From: Actinomycetes bacterium
GTDB taxonomy: Bacteria > Actinomycetota > Acidimicrobiia > Acidimicrobiales > Microtrichaceae
DNA length: 7,612 nt
Direction of reading: 5' to 3'
Assembly (NCBI GenBank): GCA_023450775.1
Contig: JAEXGP010000182.1
Span: forward strand, 1-7,612
Shown: positions 1 to 5,887 of the stretch, one piece after another
How the letters are laid out: each line of letters starts with the position of its first letter
Position numbering within the stretch: the first letter of the stretch is position 1
The notes under the pieces: generated by a model
Told to the model about the DNA's origin: nothing
The model's database searches: none
The model's input: only the letters and a program-made list of their open reading frames with translations
Program-made: the position numbers and the translations under genes

Positions 1-1
1 G

Positions 2-118
2 GTCGGCGACGCCCCCGACGAGCGGACGATCACCGAGCTGCACGAGGAGAGCCACCATCGCTGCTTCATCGCCAACTCGGTGAAGTGCGAGATCACGGTC
101 CACCCGCCCAAGGACTGA
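2..118 (+). CDS. OsmC family protein, C-terminal fragment
   Basis: Only the last 38 codons are in the window; the gene begins upstream. The visible end contains HHRCFIANSVKCEITV and finishes with HPPKD and a TGA stop. A Cys followed by a short hydrophobic stretch and Asn-Ser-Val near the C-terminus is typical of the OsmC/Ohr fold, where a Cys at this place is one of the two redox-active thiols that reduce organic hydroperoxides in the cytoplasm. Many OsmC relatives have not been tested as peroxidases, so the exact role is open. The small gene at 171 begins 52 bases after the stop, and the two may be co-transcribed. The assignment rests on a short fragment and on motif recognition only. Confidence 0.6.
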   Translation, partial: VGDAPDERTITELHEESHHRCFIANSVKCEITVHPPKD

Positions 119-170
119 GGTCGAGCGCCGCCGCGTGGGAACGTGGTGGGCGTCGAACTGGGAGGTCGAG

Positions 171-452
171 ATGGACGAGGACCTCGACGGGATGAGCGCC
201 GAGGAGCTGCGGGCCGAGGTGGTCCGTCTGCGCAACGGCATCCGGGAGCACCGAGACTCGAGCGGCCACGACCTCTGCTGGTTCCACCCGCAGCTCTGGT
301 CGCTCCTGCCGGAGCCGACCGACCCGCTGCCCGAGATCCCCGAGTGGCCGCAGTTCATGCGCGGCTGCGTGGCGTTCCGCACGTCGCTCGACCGCGAGCT
401 GCCCGACGCCACCCGGATCACCGCCGAGTTCGGCCCCGACGACCGCCACTGA
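171..452 (+). CDS. Small conserved-looking hypothetical protein (93 aa)
   Basis: The protein has 93 residues. I chose the ATG at 171 because GGAGG lies at 161-165, five bases upstream; an in-frame GTG at 135 would add 12 residues but has no such site. Residues 1-28 are acidic and helix-prone (SAEELRAEVVRLRNGIREH), possibly a short coiled coil. They are followed by HDLCWFHPQLWSLLP (residues 33-47), a Pro-rich turn, and EWPQFMRGCVAFRTSLD. Two Cys (36 and 66) and several Trp suggest a compact fold or a metal or redox site, but no catalytic motif is recognised. It resembles a scattered group of small bacterial proteins with an R-x-L/R-x-H-R-D...CW core of unknown function. There is no signal peptide or membrane segment. 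It lies just downstream of the OsmC gene and convergent with the binding-protein gene. Confidence 0.65.
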   Translation: MDEDLDGMSAEELRAEVVRLRNGIREHRDSSGHDLCWFHPQLWSLLPEPTDPLPEIPEWPQFMRGCVAFRTSLDRELPDATRITAEFGPDDRH

Positions 453-457
453 CGCGG

Positions 458-477
458 CCCCGACCGGCTTCTTGGGG
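458..477. terminator. Weak hairpin between convergent genes
   Basis: CCCCGA at 458-463 can pair with TTGGGG at 472-477 (one G-U pair) around an 8-base loop, just after the stop of the small gene. It lies in the 66-base gap between convergent stops at 452 and 519, where termination in both directions would be expected. The stem is short and there is no T tract, so this is only a candidate. Confidence 0.2.
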
Positions 478-518
478 ATCTCGTCTCGGCTCAGATCGAG
501 TGGATCAGATCCGGCAGC

Positions 519-1952
519 TCAGATGGGGCGGCTCGGGTCGACCTTGCCCTTGCCCTTGTTCGCCGGCACCTCGGCCACGCCGTTGTCGGGGCAGTGGAAC
601 CCGTCGCCGTCGTCGCCCTTGCCGCCGAGCTCGGGGGAGAGCCGCTCGAACTTGCCGTCCTTGACGACCATCAGCATCCCGCAGGCGCCGGCGGTCGCCG
701 TCGCCCCGGACGCCGGGTCGACGTCGGCGTGGAGCCCGCCGCCGGTCCACTCGGAGACGGCGTCGGCCTGTTCGAGCACGCACGTGCGGTCGATCACGCC
801 GTCGTTGGCATCCGCGCACTCGCCCGCAGCGACCGCGAACAGCAGCCACGCGCTCGTAGCCTGCACGCCGAGCGGCCCGGTCTTGGCATCCGGCACGTAC
901 TCCTCGAGCGTGTCGAGGTACTGCTGGATGGCCGGCCACTCGTCGGCCTCCTCCAGCGGGTGCACCGTCTGGCGCAGCACGGTGCCCTCGACCGCGGTGT
1001 CGCCCGTGGAGAACAGGAGCGGGTCGTACATGTTCGTCTCGAGGAGCGCCTTGCCGGACCAGCCCTGCTGCTTGAGCGTGCCGATGAGCGATGCAGCGAA
1101 CCCGGCCTCGCCGACGTACAGCAGCGTGGTTGCACCGGAGTCGATGATGCGCTGGGCCATCGGCGTCCAGTCCGACTGACCGGTGGCCGGGAAGCCGAAG
1201 GTCTCGACGATCTCCATGCCGACGTCCTCGGCGCCCGCCGCGTACTTGTCCTTCACGACCTCGAGCGCCGGCAGCGAGGCGTAGGCGATCGCCGCCTTCT
1301 TCCCGATCTCCGGGTTCTGCGCCATGAAGTCGCGCATCCACGTGGTGGCGACGCTGGTCGCCGGGTTGGGCACCGGCTGGACCTGTCCGTTCGAGTCGCT
1401 CTTCTCCGGCGACACGGCGTAGCCCGGGATGTCGATCAGCTTGCACTTGTGGAAGTCCGAGCCGTCCTTGCCGGAGAACTCGAAGTTGTCCTGGGCAAAG
1501 CCGCCGCCGACCATCGCGAAGACGCTCGTGCAGGCGGTGCTCATGGCGGACTCGACCTCGAGCAGCGCGCCCGGCAGCTCGACCAGGTTGATCTTCAGGC
1601 CCTTGATGCCGCCCTGCGCGTTGCACCACTCGGAGAAGGCGACCGACGCGTCCCACATCTCCTTGTTGAGACCCGGCCGGATCGTCGACGTGCGGTCGGT
1701 CGCCACGCCGATGTTGAGCCGGTCGGTCGCGCCGCCGCCCTCGCCGTCCTTCACGGTGGCATCACCGGGGCCGCAGACGTCCTTCAGGTCGCCGTAGGTG
1801 CCGGCCGACGCCTCCTTGGCGGCAGCCTCCGTCGTGGTCGAGGCCCCCTCCTCGCCACCGCCGGCCTTCTCGGCGTCACCGCCGCTCGCCCCACACGCTG
1901 CGGTGGCCACCATCGCCACCGCTGCCAGCACGATCACCAGGTTCCTGCGCAT
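519..1952 (-). CDS. ABC transporter substrate-binding lipoprotein (branched-chain amino acid / amide type)
   Basis: This 477-residue protein starts at the ATG at 1952, preceded by a GGGGG ribosome binding site. A GTG at 1997 would add 15 residues in front of the signal peptide and is unlikely. Residues 1-20 are a lipoprotein signal (RR, hydrophobic core, lipobox TAAC), so Cys20 should be lipidated and the protein anchored outside the membrane. A low-complexity linker (about 21-52) leads to a Peripla_BP_6-like type 1 binding fold beginning near LNIGVATDR (79). Typical features follow: NAQGGIKG-like first lobe, FAMVGGGFAQDN, and GFPATGQSDWTPMAQRI with the 'gather flux through the second lobe' pattern seen in Leu/Ile/Val and amide binders. 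Several Cys could form disulfides. The C-terminus is a Lys/Gly/Pro-rich tail (NKGKGKVDPSRP). No permease or ATPase gene is adjacent, so the ligand cannot be inferred. Its upstream region carries a probable operator. Confidence 0.88.
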   Translation of the reverse strand: MRRNLVIVLAAVAMVATAACGASGGDAEKAGGGEEGASTTTEAAAKEASAGTYGDLKDVCGPGDATVKDGEGGGATDRLNIGVATDRTSTIRPGLNKEMWDASVAFSEWCNAQGGIKGLKINLVELPGALLEVESAMSTACTSVFAMVGGGFAQDNFEFSGKDGSDFHKCKLIDIPGYAVSPEKSDSNGQVQPVPNPATSVATTWMRDFMAQNPEIGKKAAIAYASLPALEVVKDKYAAGAEDVGMEIVETFGFPATGQSDWTPMAQRIIDSGATTLLYVGEAGFAASLIGTLKQQGWSGKALLETNMYDPLLFSTGDTAVEGTVLRQTVHPLEEADEWPAIQQYLDTLEEYVPDAKTGPLGVQATSAWLLFAVAAGECADANDGVIDRTCVLEQADAVSEWTGGGLHADVDPASGATATAGACGMLMVVKDGKFERLSPELGGKGDDGDGFHCPDNGVAEVPANKGKGKVDPSRPI

Positions 1953-1961
1953 CCGACCCCC

Positions 1962-2040
1962 GCTTGGACAGACATCTGGACATGTGTCCATCGACACACG
2001 AAGCCGTCATTCCACCAGCCGGCGCGCTCGATGTCCAAGC
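1962..2040 (-). promoter_or_regulatory. TGGACA/TGTCCA half-site cluster upstream of the binding-protein gene
   Basis: Four copies of the six-base half-site TGGACA or its complement lie within 73 bases: 1965-1970, 1977-1982, 1985-1990 and 2032-2037. The middle two form the palindrome TGGACATGTGTCCA (1977-1990). The outer two lie in a perfect 9-base inverted repeat, GCTTGGACA (1962-1970) with TGTCCAAGC (2032-2040). On the minus strand a loose sigma70-type promoter can be drawn: TTGGAC (2038-2033), 18-base spacer, TGGAAT (2014-2009). The central palindrome would then lie just downstream of transcription start, where a bound repressor could block elongation. Operator function is inferred from symmetry and position. 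Confidence 0.45.
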
Positions 2041-2081
2041 ACGCCCGGGTCGCTCTTCCTCACCCGCCGACGCTCGCGCCA

Positions 2082-2209
2082 CTCACCGAACTCGGGCACC
2101 ACCGACCACTGGTTGGTCTGTGACGCCCAAGGTCGGCCCGACGGCCGACCGTCTCGACGAACTCGGGCACCACCGACCACTGGTTGGTCCGTGGTGCCCA
2201 TGTTCGGCC
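2082..2209. repeat. Two tandem palindromic repeat units (about 57 bases, period 71)
   Basis: Unit 1 (2082-2138) and unit 2 (2153-2209) share an identical 32-base run (2087-2118 and 2158-2189) and are about 85% alike beyond it. Each unit holds a 35-base hairpin (2094-2128; 2165-2199) with the inner palindrome GACCACTGGTTGGTC and GGGC...GCCC ends. In unit 2 the stem is 15 pairs with a single mismatch; in unit 1 the outer right arm has diverged, leaving three mismatches. Between the units lies another perfect hairpin, GGTCGGCC (2131-2138) and GGCCGACC (2143-2150) around CGAC. The block lies just after the stop of the minus-strand gene at 2225 and before the promoter of the binding-protein gene. 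It could be a tandem terminator, a REP-like dispersed element, or a double operator. Confidence 0.7.
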
Positions 2210-2224
2210 GGCGGTCCGCTGAGG

Positions 2225-2677
2225 TCAGAGCGCGAGCAGGACCTTCAGCCGGTCGAGGAGCTCCTGCTCCGACGGCTTCACGCCCTTCGACGCGGCGGCC
2301 ACCGCGGCGCCGACGTCGTAGTACCACTTGCGCACCTGGGCGGACTCCTCTGCGGGGATGCCCGACAGTGCGTCGACCGCCTTGGACACGTCCTCGAGCA
2401 GCCCGTCGACGACGACGTTCGGCGTGCTGCCACCCATGTGCTGCTTGGCGTCGTGGCGAGCCTCCTTGTCGGCGGCGTCCGGGACGATCTGCGAGATCAG
2501 CAGGTCGGCGGGACCGGAGTGCGCCGGGCGGGCGATGGCCTTCGCTCCCGCAGCCGACTCCTTCATCATCGAGATCGGGCCGTGCTCACCCACCAGCGCC
2601 ATCGCCAGCATGATCGCCACCGGGGCGTCGGTGAGGGCGTGCCACTGCTCGTCGGTGAAGTCGGATCGATCGGTCAC
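2225..2677 (-). CDS. Hypothetical protein (150 aa), divergent from the TetR gene
   Basis: The protein has 150 residues from a GTG at 2677, chosen because AAGGAG lies about six bases upstream on the minus strand; an ATG at 2740 would add 21 residues of unlikely sequence. It is Ala-rich and appears mostly helical. FTDEQWHALTDAPVAIMLAMALV (residues 7-29) is followed by GPISMMKESAAGAKAIA, a central DAADKEARHDAKQHMG stretch, and a C-terminal helical region ending in KPSEQELLDRLKVLLAL. There is no signal peptide, no clear membrane span and no Cys. I do not recognise a named family. The start DEQW...L..AP, with a following Gly-Pro-hydrophobic-Lys-Glu motif, resembles short actinobacterial proteins of unknown function. 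It shares a 114-base divergent control region with the TetR regulator, so TetR control is possible. The repeat block at 2082-2209 lies directly after its stop and may act as its terminator. Confidence 0.75.
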   Translation of the reverse strand: MTDRSDFTDEQWHALTDAPVAIMLAMALVGEHGPISMMKESAAGAKAIARPAHSGPADLLISQIVPDAADKEARHDAKQHMGGSTPNVVVDGLLEDVSKAVDALSGIPAEESAQVRKWYYDVGAAVAAASKGVKPSEQELLDRLKVLLAL

Positions 2678-2698
2678 GGAGGGCTCCTTCTGCCGCAG

Positions 2699-2730
2699 CG
2701 CCCCGGCATCGGGGCGGCCGGCGAAGTGTA
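2699..2730 (-). promoter_or_regulatory. Hairpin and possible -10 box before the 150-aa gene
   Basis: A perfect 7-base inverted repeat, CGCCCCG (2699-2705) and CGGGGCG (2710-2716), lies 22 bases before the GTG start of the minus-strand gene. A TACACT hexamer (2730-2725, minus strand) fits the TANNNT pattern of actinobacterial -10 boxes, which would put the hairpin in the 5' leader. No convincing -35 box is seen. Confidence 0.25.
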
Positions 2731-2763
2731 CGGAGCGCACGCCGGACGACCCGCGGGTGCAAA

Positions 2764-2784
2764 GTTATATCGGATGTCCTATCT
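2764..2784 (+). promoter_or_regulatory. Likely promoter and TetR autoregulatory operator
   Basis: This AT-rich stretch stands out from the GC-rich surroundings. It contains two -10-like hexamers, TATATC (2766-2771) and TATCTT (2779-2784). ATATCGGA (2767-2774) and TCCTATCT (2777-2784) form an imperfect palindrome, 6 of 8 paired, around TG. TetR proteins usually bind such palindromes in their own promoter. TATCTT ends seven bases before the GTG at 2792, the spacing expected for a leaderless transcript. The palindrome also lies between this operon and the divergent 150-aa gene. Confidence 0.4.
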
Positions 2785-2791
2785 TTCTGGG

Positions 2792-3385
2792 GTGGCCACC
2801 CAGGGGGAACGGCGAACCGAGACGCGGCGGCGCCTGCTGCAGGCCGCGGCCGAGCTGTTCGCCGAGCGCGGGGTGGACGGCGCGTCGATCGACGCGATCG
2901 CCGAGCGGGCCGAGCGCACCTCGGGTGCCCTCTACGACCACTTCGGCGGCAAGGACGGGCTGCTGTTCGCGCTGCTCGACGGCTGGGTCGACGACGTGGC
3001 GACCGTGATCGGCGCCGAGCTGTCGACCACCACCACCCTCGACGAGCGACTCGGCGTGCTGTGGCGCAACGTGTCCACGCCGGTGGCGGGCGACGGCCAG
3101 TGGATCGCGCTGGAGCACGAGCTGTGGGCGTACGCGTCCCGCAACCCAGAGGCCCGCGAGCACCTGGCCCGCCGCTACCGCGGTGCGTGGCAGGGCGTGC
3201 TGCAGGCGACGGGTGAAGGCCCCGAGGGCGTGGCGGAGGTCGACGAGGTCGGCCCCGCGGTCATCGGGCTGCTGTTCGGGTTGGAGATGATGCGCCGGGT
3301 CGACCCCGGTGCCGTCACCGACGACATGGCCATCGACGCGCTGCGCAGCGTCATCACCGGCATCACCAGGGGGGCGACACGATGA
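2792..3385 (+). CDS. TetR/AcrR family transcriptional regulator
   Basis: With the GTG start at 2792 the protein has 197 residues, normal for the family. The N-terminal DNA-binding domain is clear: TRRRLLQAAAELFAERGVDG (residues 11-30), then a helix-turn-helix with ASIDAIAERAERTSGALYDHF (31-51) and GGKDGLLFALLDGW. The C-terminal ligand-binding part is helical and variable, so the effector cannot be read. An in-frame ATG at 2774 would add six residues (MSYLSG), but it has no ribosome binding site and lies inside the probable promoter, so I prefer the leaderless GTG. The stop overlaps the P450 start as ATGA, which implies translational coupling and that the regulator controls its own operon. The most likely role is a repressor released by the P450 substrate or a related compound. 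Confidence 0.92.
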   Translation: MATQGERRTETRRRLLQAAAELFAERGVDGASIDAIAERAERTSGALYDHFGGKDGLLFALLDGWVDDVATVIGAELSTTTTLDERLGVLWRNVSTPVAGDGQWIALEHELWAYASRNPEAREHLARRYRGAWQGVLQATGEGPEGVAEVDEVGPAVIGLLFGLEMMRRVDPGAVTDDMAIDALRSVITGITRGATR

Positions 3386-4587
3386 CGGTCATCGAGGAAC
3401 TGGACGGCATCGATCTGCTGGCCGACACGTGGGGACGAGCCGTCCCGCACGATCAGTTCGACCGGTTGCGGGCCGAGGCGCCCGTCTACTTCCACCCCGA
3501 GCCCGACGGTCCGGGCTTCTGGGCGATCACCAAGCACGCGGACGTCCGCAAGGTCAGCCACGACTGGGAGACCTTCTCGAGCGAGCTGGGCGCCACGTTC
3601 ATCCCGACCCAGGACGAGGAGTCCCTCGCCGCGCTGCGCCTGTCGATCCTCAACCAGGACCCGCCGGCGCACAACCGGGCGCGGCGCCTGGTGTCCAAGG
3701 CGTTCACGCCACGGATGATCGCCATGCTCGTCGAGGACATCGACCGCCGGGCCCACGACGTGGTCGCCGCGGTCCGGGACCGGGGCGAGTGCGAGTTCGT
3801 CGAGGAGATCGCCGGCCAGGTCCCGGTGCAGATGATCTGCGAGATGATCGGCCTGGAGCCCGATCTCTGGCCTCGGATGTTCGAGGCGTCCAACGACCTG
3901 ATCGGGTCACGTGACGATCCCGAGTACGCGCACGTCGACCCCGAGCTCGCGTCGGCCGAGATCTACGCGCTGTGCGACGCCGTCGCCGAGGACCGGCGGT
4001 CCAACCCGCGCGACGACCTGATGACCGCGCTGGTGCAGGCCGAGATCGACGGCGAGCGCCTGCGCAACGACGAGCTCAACATGTTCTTCATCACGCTCGT
4101 CGTCGCCGGCAACGAGACGACCCGCAACCTGATCAACCACTCGCTGCTTGCCCTGCTCGAGCACCCCGACCAGGCCGAGCGCCTGCGCAACGACCCGTCG
4201 CTGTGGGACACCGGCGTGGAGGAGATGCTGCGGTTCGGCAGCTCGATCCACAACTTCCGCCGCACCGTCCGCCACGACACCGAGCTGCGGGGCGTGCAGA
4301 TGCGGGCCGGCGACAAGGTCGTCATCTACTACGCGTCGGCGAACCGGGACGAGGACGTCTTCGACGACCCGCACCGCTTCGACGTGGGCCGCACCCCCAA
4401 CGACCACGTCACCTTCGGTGGCGGCGGGGTGCACTACTGCCTGGGGGCCAGCCTGGCCCGAGCCGAGATCCGCGCCACCATGCGCGAGGTCGTCGAGCAG
4501 CTCCCGGGCATCCAACTCGCAGGTGAACCGAGCCGGCTCACGAGCGACTTCGTCAACGGCATCAAGCGGATGCCCGTCACGTGGTGA
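3382..4587 (+). CDS. Cytochrome P450, CYP125/CYP142/CYP124-like
   Basis: This 401-residue soluble bacterial P450 has all core motifs. The I-helix oxygen-binding motif is AGNETT (242-247), the ExxR motif is E281-M-L-R284, and the heme-binding loop FGGGGVHYCLG (345-355) has Cys353 as the heme ligand. Other landmarks are LNQDPPAHNRARRLVSKAFTPR in the C-helix region, FRRTVRHDTELRG after the K helix, and a terminal VNGIKRMPV. The AGNETTR form and the C-terminus resemble CYP125, CYP142 and CYP124, which hydroxylate steroid side chains or methyl-branched lipids. It is not close enough by eye to name a subfamily or substrate. GGGGGG at 3369-3374 serves as ribosome binding site. The gene overlaps the TetR stop by four bases and precedes the flavoprotein gene by 12. 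No ferredoxin or reductase gene is present nearby, so electrons must come from elsewhere. Confidence 0.93.
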   Translation: MTVIEELDGIDLLADTWGRAVPHDQFDRLRAEAPVYFHPEPDGPGFWAITKHADVRKVSHDWETFSSELGATFIPTQDEESLAALRLSILNQDPPAHNRARRLVSKAFTPRMIAMLVEDIDRRAHDVVAAVRDRGECEFVEEIAGQVPVQMICEMIGLEPDLWPRMFEASNDLIGSRDDPEYAHVDPELASAEIYALCDAVAEDRRSNPRDDLMTALVQAEIDGERLRNDELNMFFITLVVAGNETTRNLINHSLLALLEHPDQAERLRNDPSLWDTGVEEMLRFGSSIHNFRRTVRHDTELRGVQMRAGDKVVIYYASANRDEDVFDDPHRFDVGRTPNDHVTFGGGGVHYCLGASLARAEIRATMREVVEQLPGIQLAGEPSRLTSDFVNGIKRMPVTW

Positions 4588-4599
4588 AAGGACACCAAC

Positions 4600-5739
4600 A
4601 TGCGCACACCCATCTGTGACGAGCTGGGGATCGAGTTCCCCATCTTCGCCTTCACGCACTGCCGCGACGTCGTGGTGGCCGTGTCCAAGGCGGGGGGCTT
4701 CGGCGTCCTCGGTGCGGTCGGCTACTCGCCGGAGCAGCTCGAGATCGAGCTGAACTGGATCGACGAGCACATCGGCGACCACCCCTACGGCGTCGACATC
4801 GTCATCCCCAACAAGTACGAGGGCATGGACGCCGACATGACGGCCGAGGACCTCGAGAAGATGCTCCAGGGCATGGTCCCCGAGGGGCACCTGAGCTTCG
4901 CCCGCAACCTGCTGATCGACCACGGCGTGCCGCTGCAGGAGGACGAGGACGACAACTCGATGAACCTCATCGGTTGGACCGAGGCGACCGCCACCCCGCA
5001 GGTCGAGATCGCGCTGCGCCACCCGAAGATGACGCTGATCGCCAACGCGCTCGGCACCCCGCCCAAGGACATGATCGACCACATCCACGCCGAGGGCCGC
5101 AAGGTCGCGGCGCTGTGCGGCTCGCCCTACCAGGCGCTGAAGCACGCCGAGGCCGACGTCGACATCATCATCGCCCAGGGCGGCGAGGGCGGCGGCCACT
5201 GCGGTGAGGTCGGCTCGATCGTCCTGTGGCCGCAGGTCGTCAAGGCCGTGGCGCCCCGACCGGTGCTGGCCGCCGGCGGCATCGGCTCGGGCGAGCAGAT
5301 CGCCGCGGCACTGGCGCTCGGCTGCCAGGGTGCGTGGTCCGGGTCGCAGTGGCTGATGGTCGAGGAGTCGGAGAACACCCCGGTGCAGCAGCAGGCGTAC
5401 ATCAACGCCGGCTCGCGCGACACGGTGCGCTCCCGGTCCTTCACCGGCAAGCCCTGCCGCATGCTGAAGAACGACTGGACCGAGGCGTGGGAGGACCCGA
5501 ACAACCCGGACCCGCTCGGCATGCCGCTGCAGTACATGGTGTCGGGCATCGCCGTGGCCGCCACGCACAAGTGGCCGGACCAGACCGTCGACGTGGCGTT
5601 CAACCCGGTCGGCCAGGTCGTCGGTCAGTTCCAGAAGGTGGAGAGGACCTCCGCCGTCATCGAGCGCTGGGTCAACGAGTACCTCGAGGCGACCCAGCAC
5701 CTCGACGAGCTGAACGAGGCCGCGGCCAACGCCGGCTGA
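4600..5739 (+). CDS. Nitronate monooxygenase-like FMN flavoprotein (NMO / 2-nitropropane dioxygenase family)
   Basis: The protein has 379 residues with a TIM-barrel pattern of FMN-dependent NMO-family enzymes. Recognisable parts are a beta-strand start IEFPIFAFTHCRDVVVAVSK (11-30) with GGFGVLG (32-38), the strand LIANALGTPP, then DIIIAQGGEGGGHCG (188-202) with His200 at the position of the catalytic His. The FMN-phosphate loop is VLAAGGIGSGEQIAAALALG (222-241). The usual PIxQxxM near the N-terminus is replaced by PIFAFTHC, and there is an acidic insertion around DEDDNSMN. The length and these features fit a longer mycobacterial-type subgroup, some of which sit in lipid or steroid clusters. 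The true reaction (nitronate oxidation, or reduction of an enoyl or other CoA-linked substrate) cannot be told. AAAGGA lies 6-7 bases before the ATG. It is the last gene of the TetR-P450 operon, which ends at the 5766-5805 hairpin. Confidence 0.88.
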   Translation: MRTPICDELGIEFPIFAFTHCRDVVVAVSKAGGFGVLGAVGYSPEQLEIELNWIDEHIGDHPYGVDIVIPNKYEGMDADMTAEDLEKMLQGMVPEGHLSFARNLLIDHGVPLQEDEDDNSMNLIGWTEATATPQVEIALRHPKMTLIANALGTPPKDMIDHIHAEGRKVAALCGSPYQALKHAEADVDIIIAQGGEGGGHCGEVGSIVLWPQVVKAVAPRPVLAAGGIGSGEQIAAALALGCQGAWSGSQWLMVEESENTPVQQQAYINAGSRDTVRSRSFTGKPCRMLKNDWTEAWEDPNNPDPLGMPLQYMVSGIAVAATHKWPDQTVDVAFNPVGQVVGQFQKVERTSAVIERWVNEYLEATQHLDELNEAAANAG

Positions 5740-5765
5740 GGCTCTCGCTCTCGTTGCGTTCCGCT

Positions 5766-5805
5766 CACGGGCGGGTCGGTCGCTGCGGCGGCCGGCCCGC
5801 CCGTG
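5766..5805 (+). terminator. Strong hairpin closing the TetR-P450-flavoprotein operon
   Basis: CACGGGCGGGTCGG (5766-5779) pairs with CCGGCCCGCCCGTG (5792-5805), giving 14 pairs including one G-U, around a 12-base loop. It starts 26 bases after the flavoprotein stop. There is no T tract, which is common for actinobacterial terminators. The position and strength support termination of the operon. Confidence 0.65.
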
Positions 5806-5819
5806 GCGCGTTCGGGCCC

Positions 5820-5847
5820 GGTCCGAGGGATCGGGAAGATCCGGACC
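5820..5847. other. Bulged hairpin upstream of the lipocalin gene
   Basis: GGTCCG (5820-5825) and GATC (5829-5832) pair with GATC (5838-5841) and CGGACC (5842-5847), with a 3-base bulge (AGG) and a 5-base loop. It lies 14 bases after the operon terminator and 40 bases before the lipocalin ATG. It could be a second terminator stem, a leader structure or an operator; no promoter is clear here. ATCCGGA occurs at 5839-5845 and again at about 5855-5861. Confidence 0.35.
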
Positions 5848-5887
5848 GGTGTGCATCCGGAACGACGGCCGGAGCGAAGGACGCGGC

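Noticed and set aside
594..2123. Long plus-strand open frame (about 509 codons) across the binding-protein gene
   Set aside because: It is antisense to a clear lipoprotein with a signal peptide and binding fold. Its translation is rich in Arg, Gly, His and Leu, typical of a shadow frame in high-GC DNA, with no recognisable domain.
2082..2209. CRISPR array
   Set aside because: There are only two units, the similarity extends across most of the period, each unit is strongly palindromic, and no cas gene is present.
1964..2791. Upstream extension of the TetR frame as a longer fused protein
   Set aside because: The extension runs antisense through the 150-aa gene and the repeat block and has no domain character. 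The TetR domain has its normal N-terminus at the 2774-2792 starts.
2774..2791. ATG at 2774 as the TetR start
   Set aside because: Not excluded, but it has no ribosome binding site and lies within the probable promoter and operator. The difference is only six residues.
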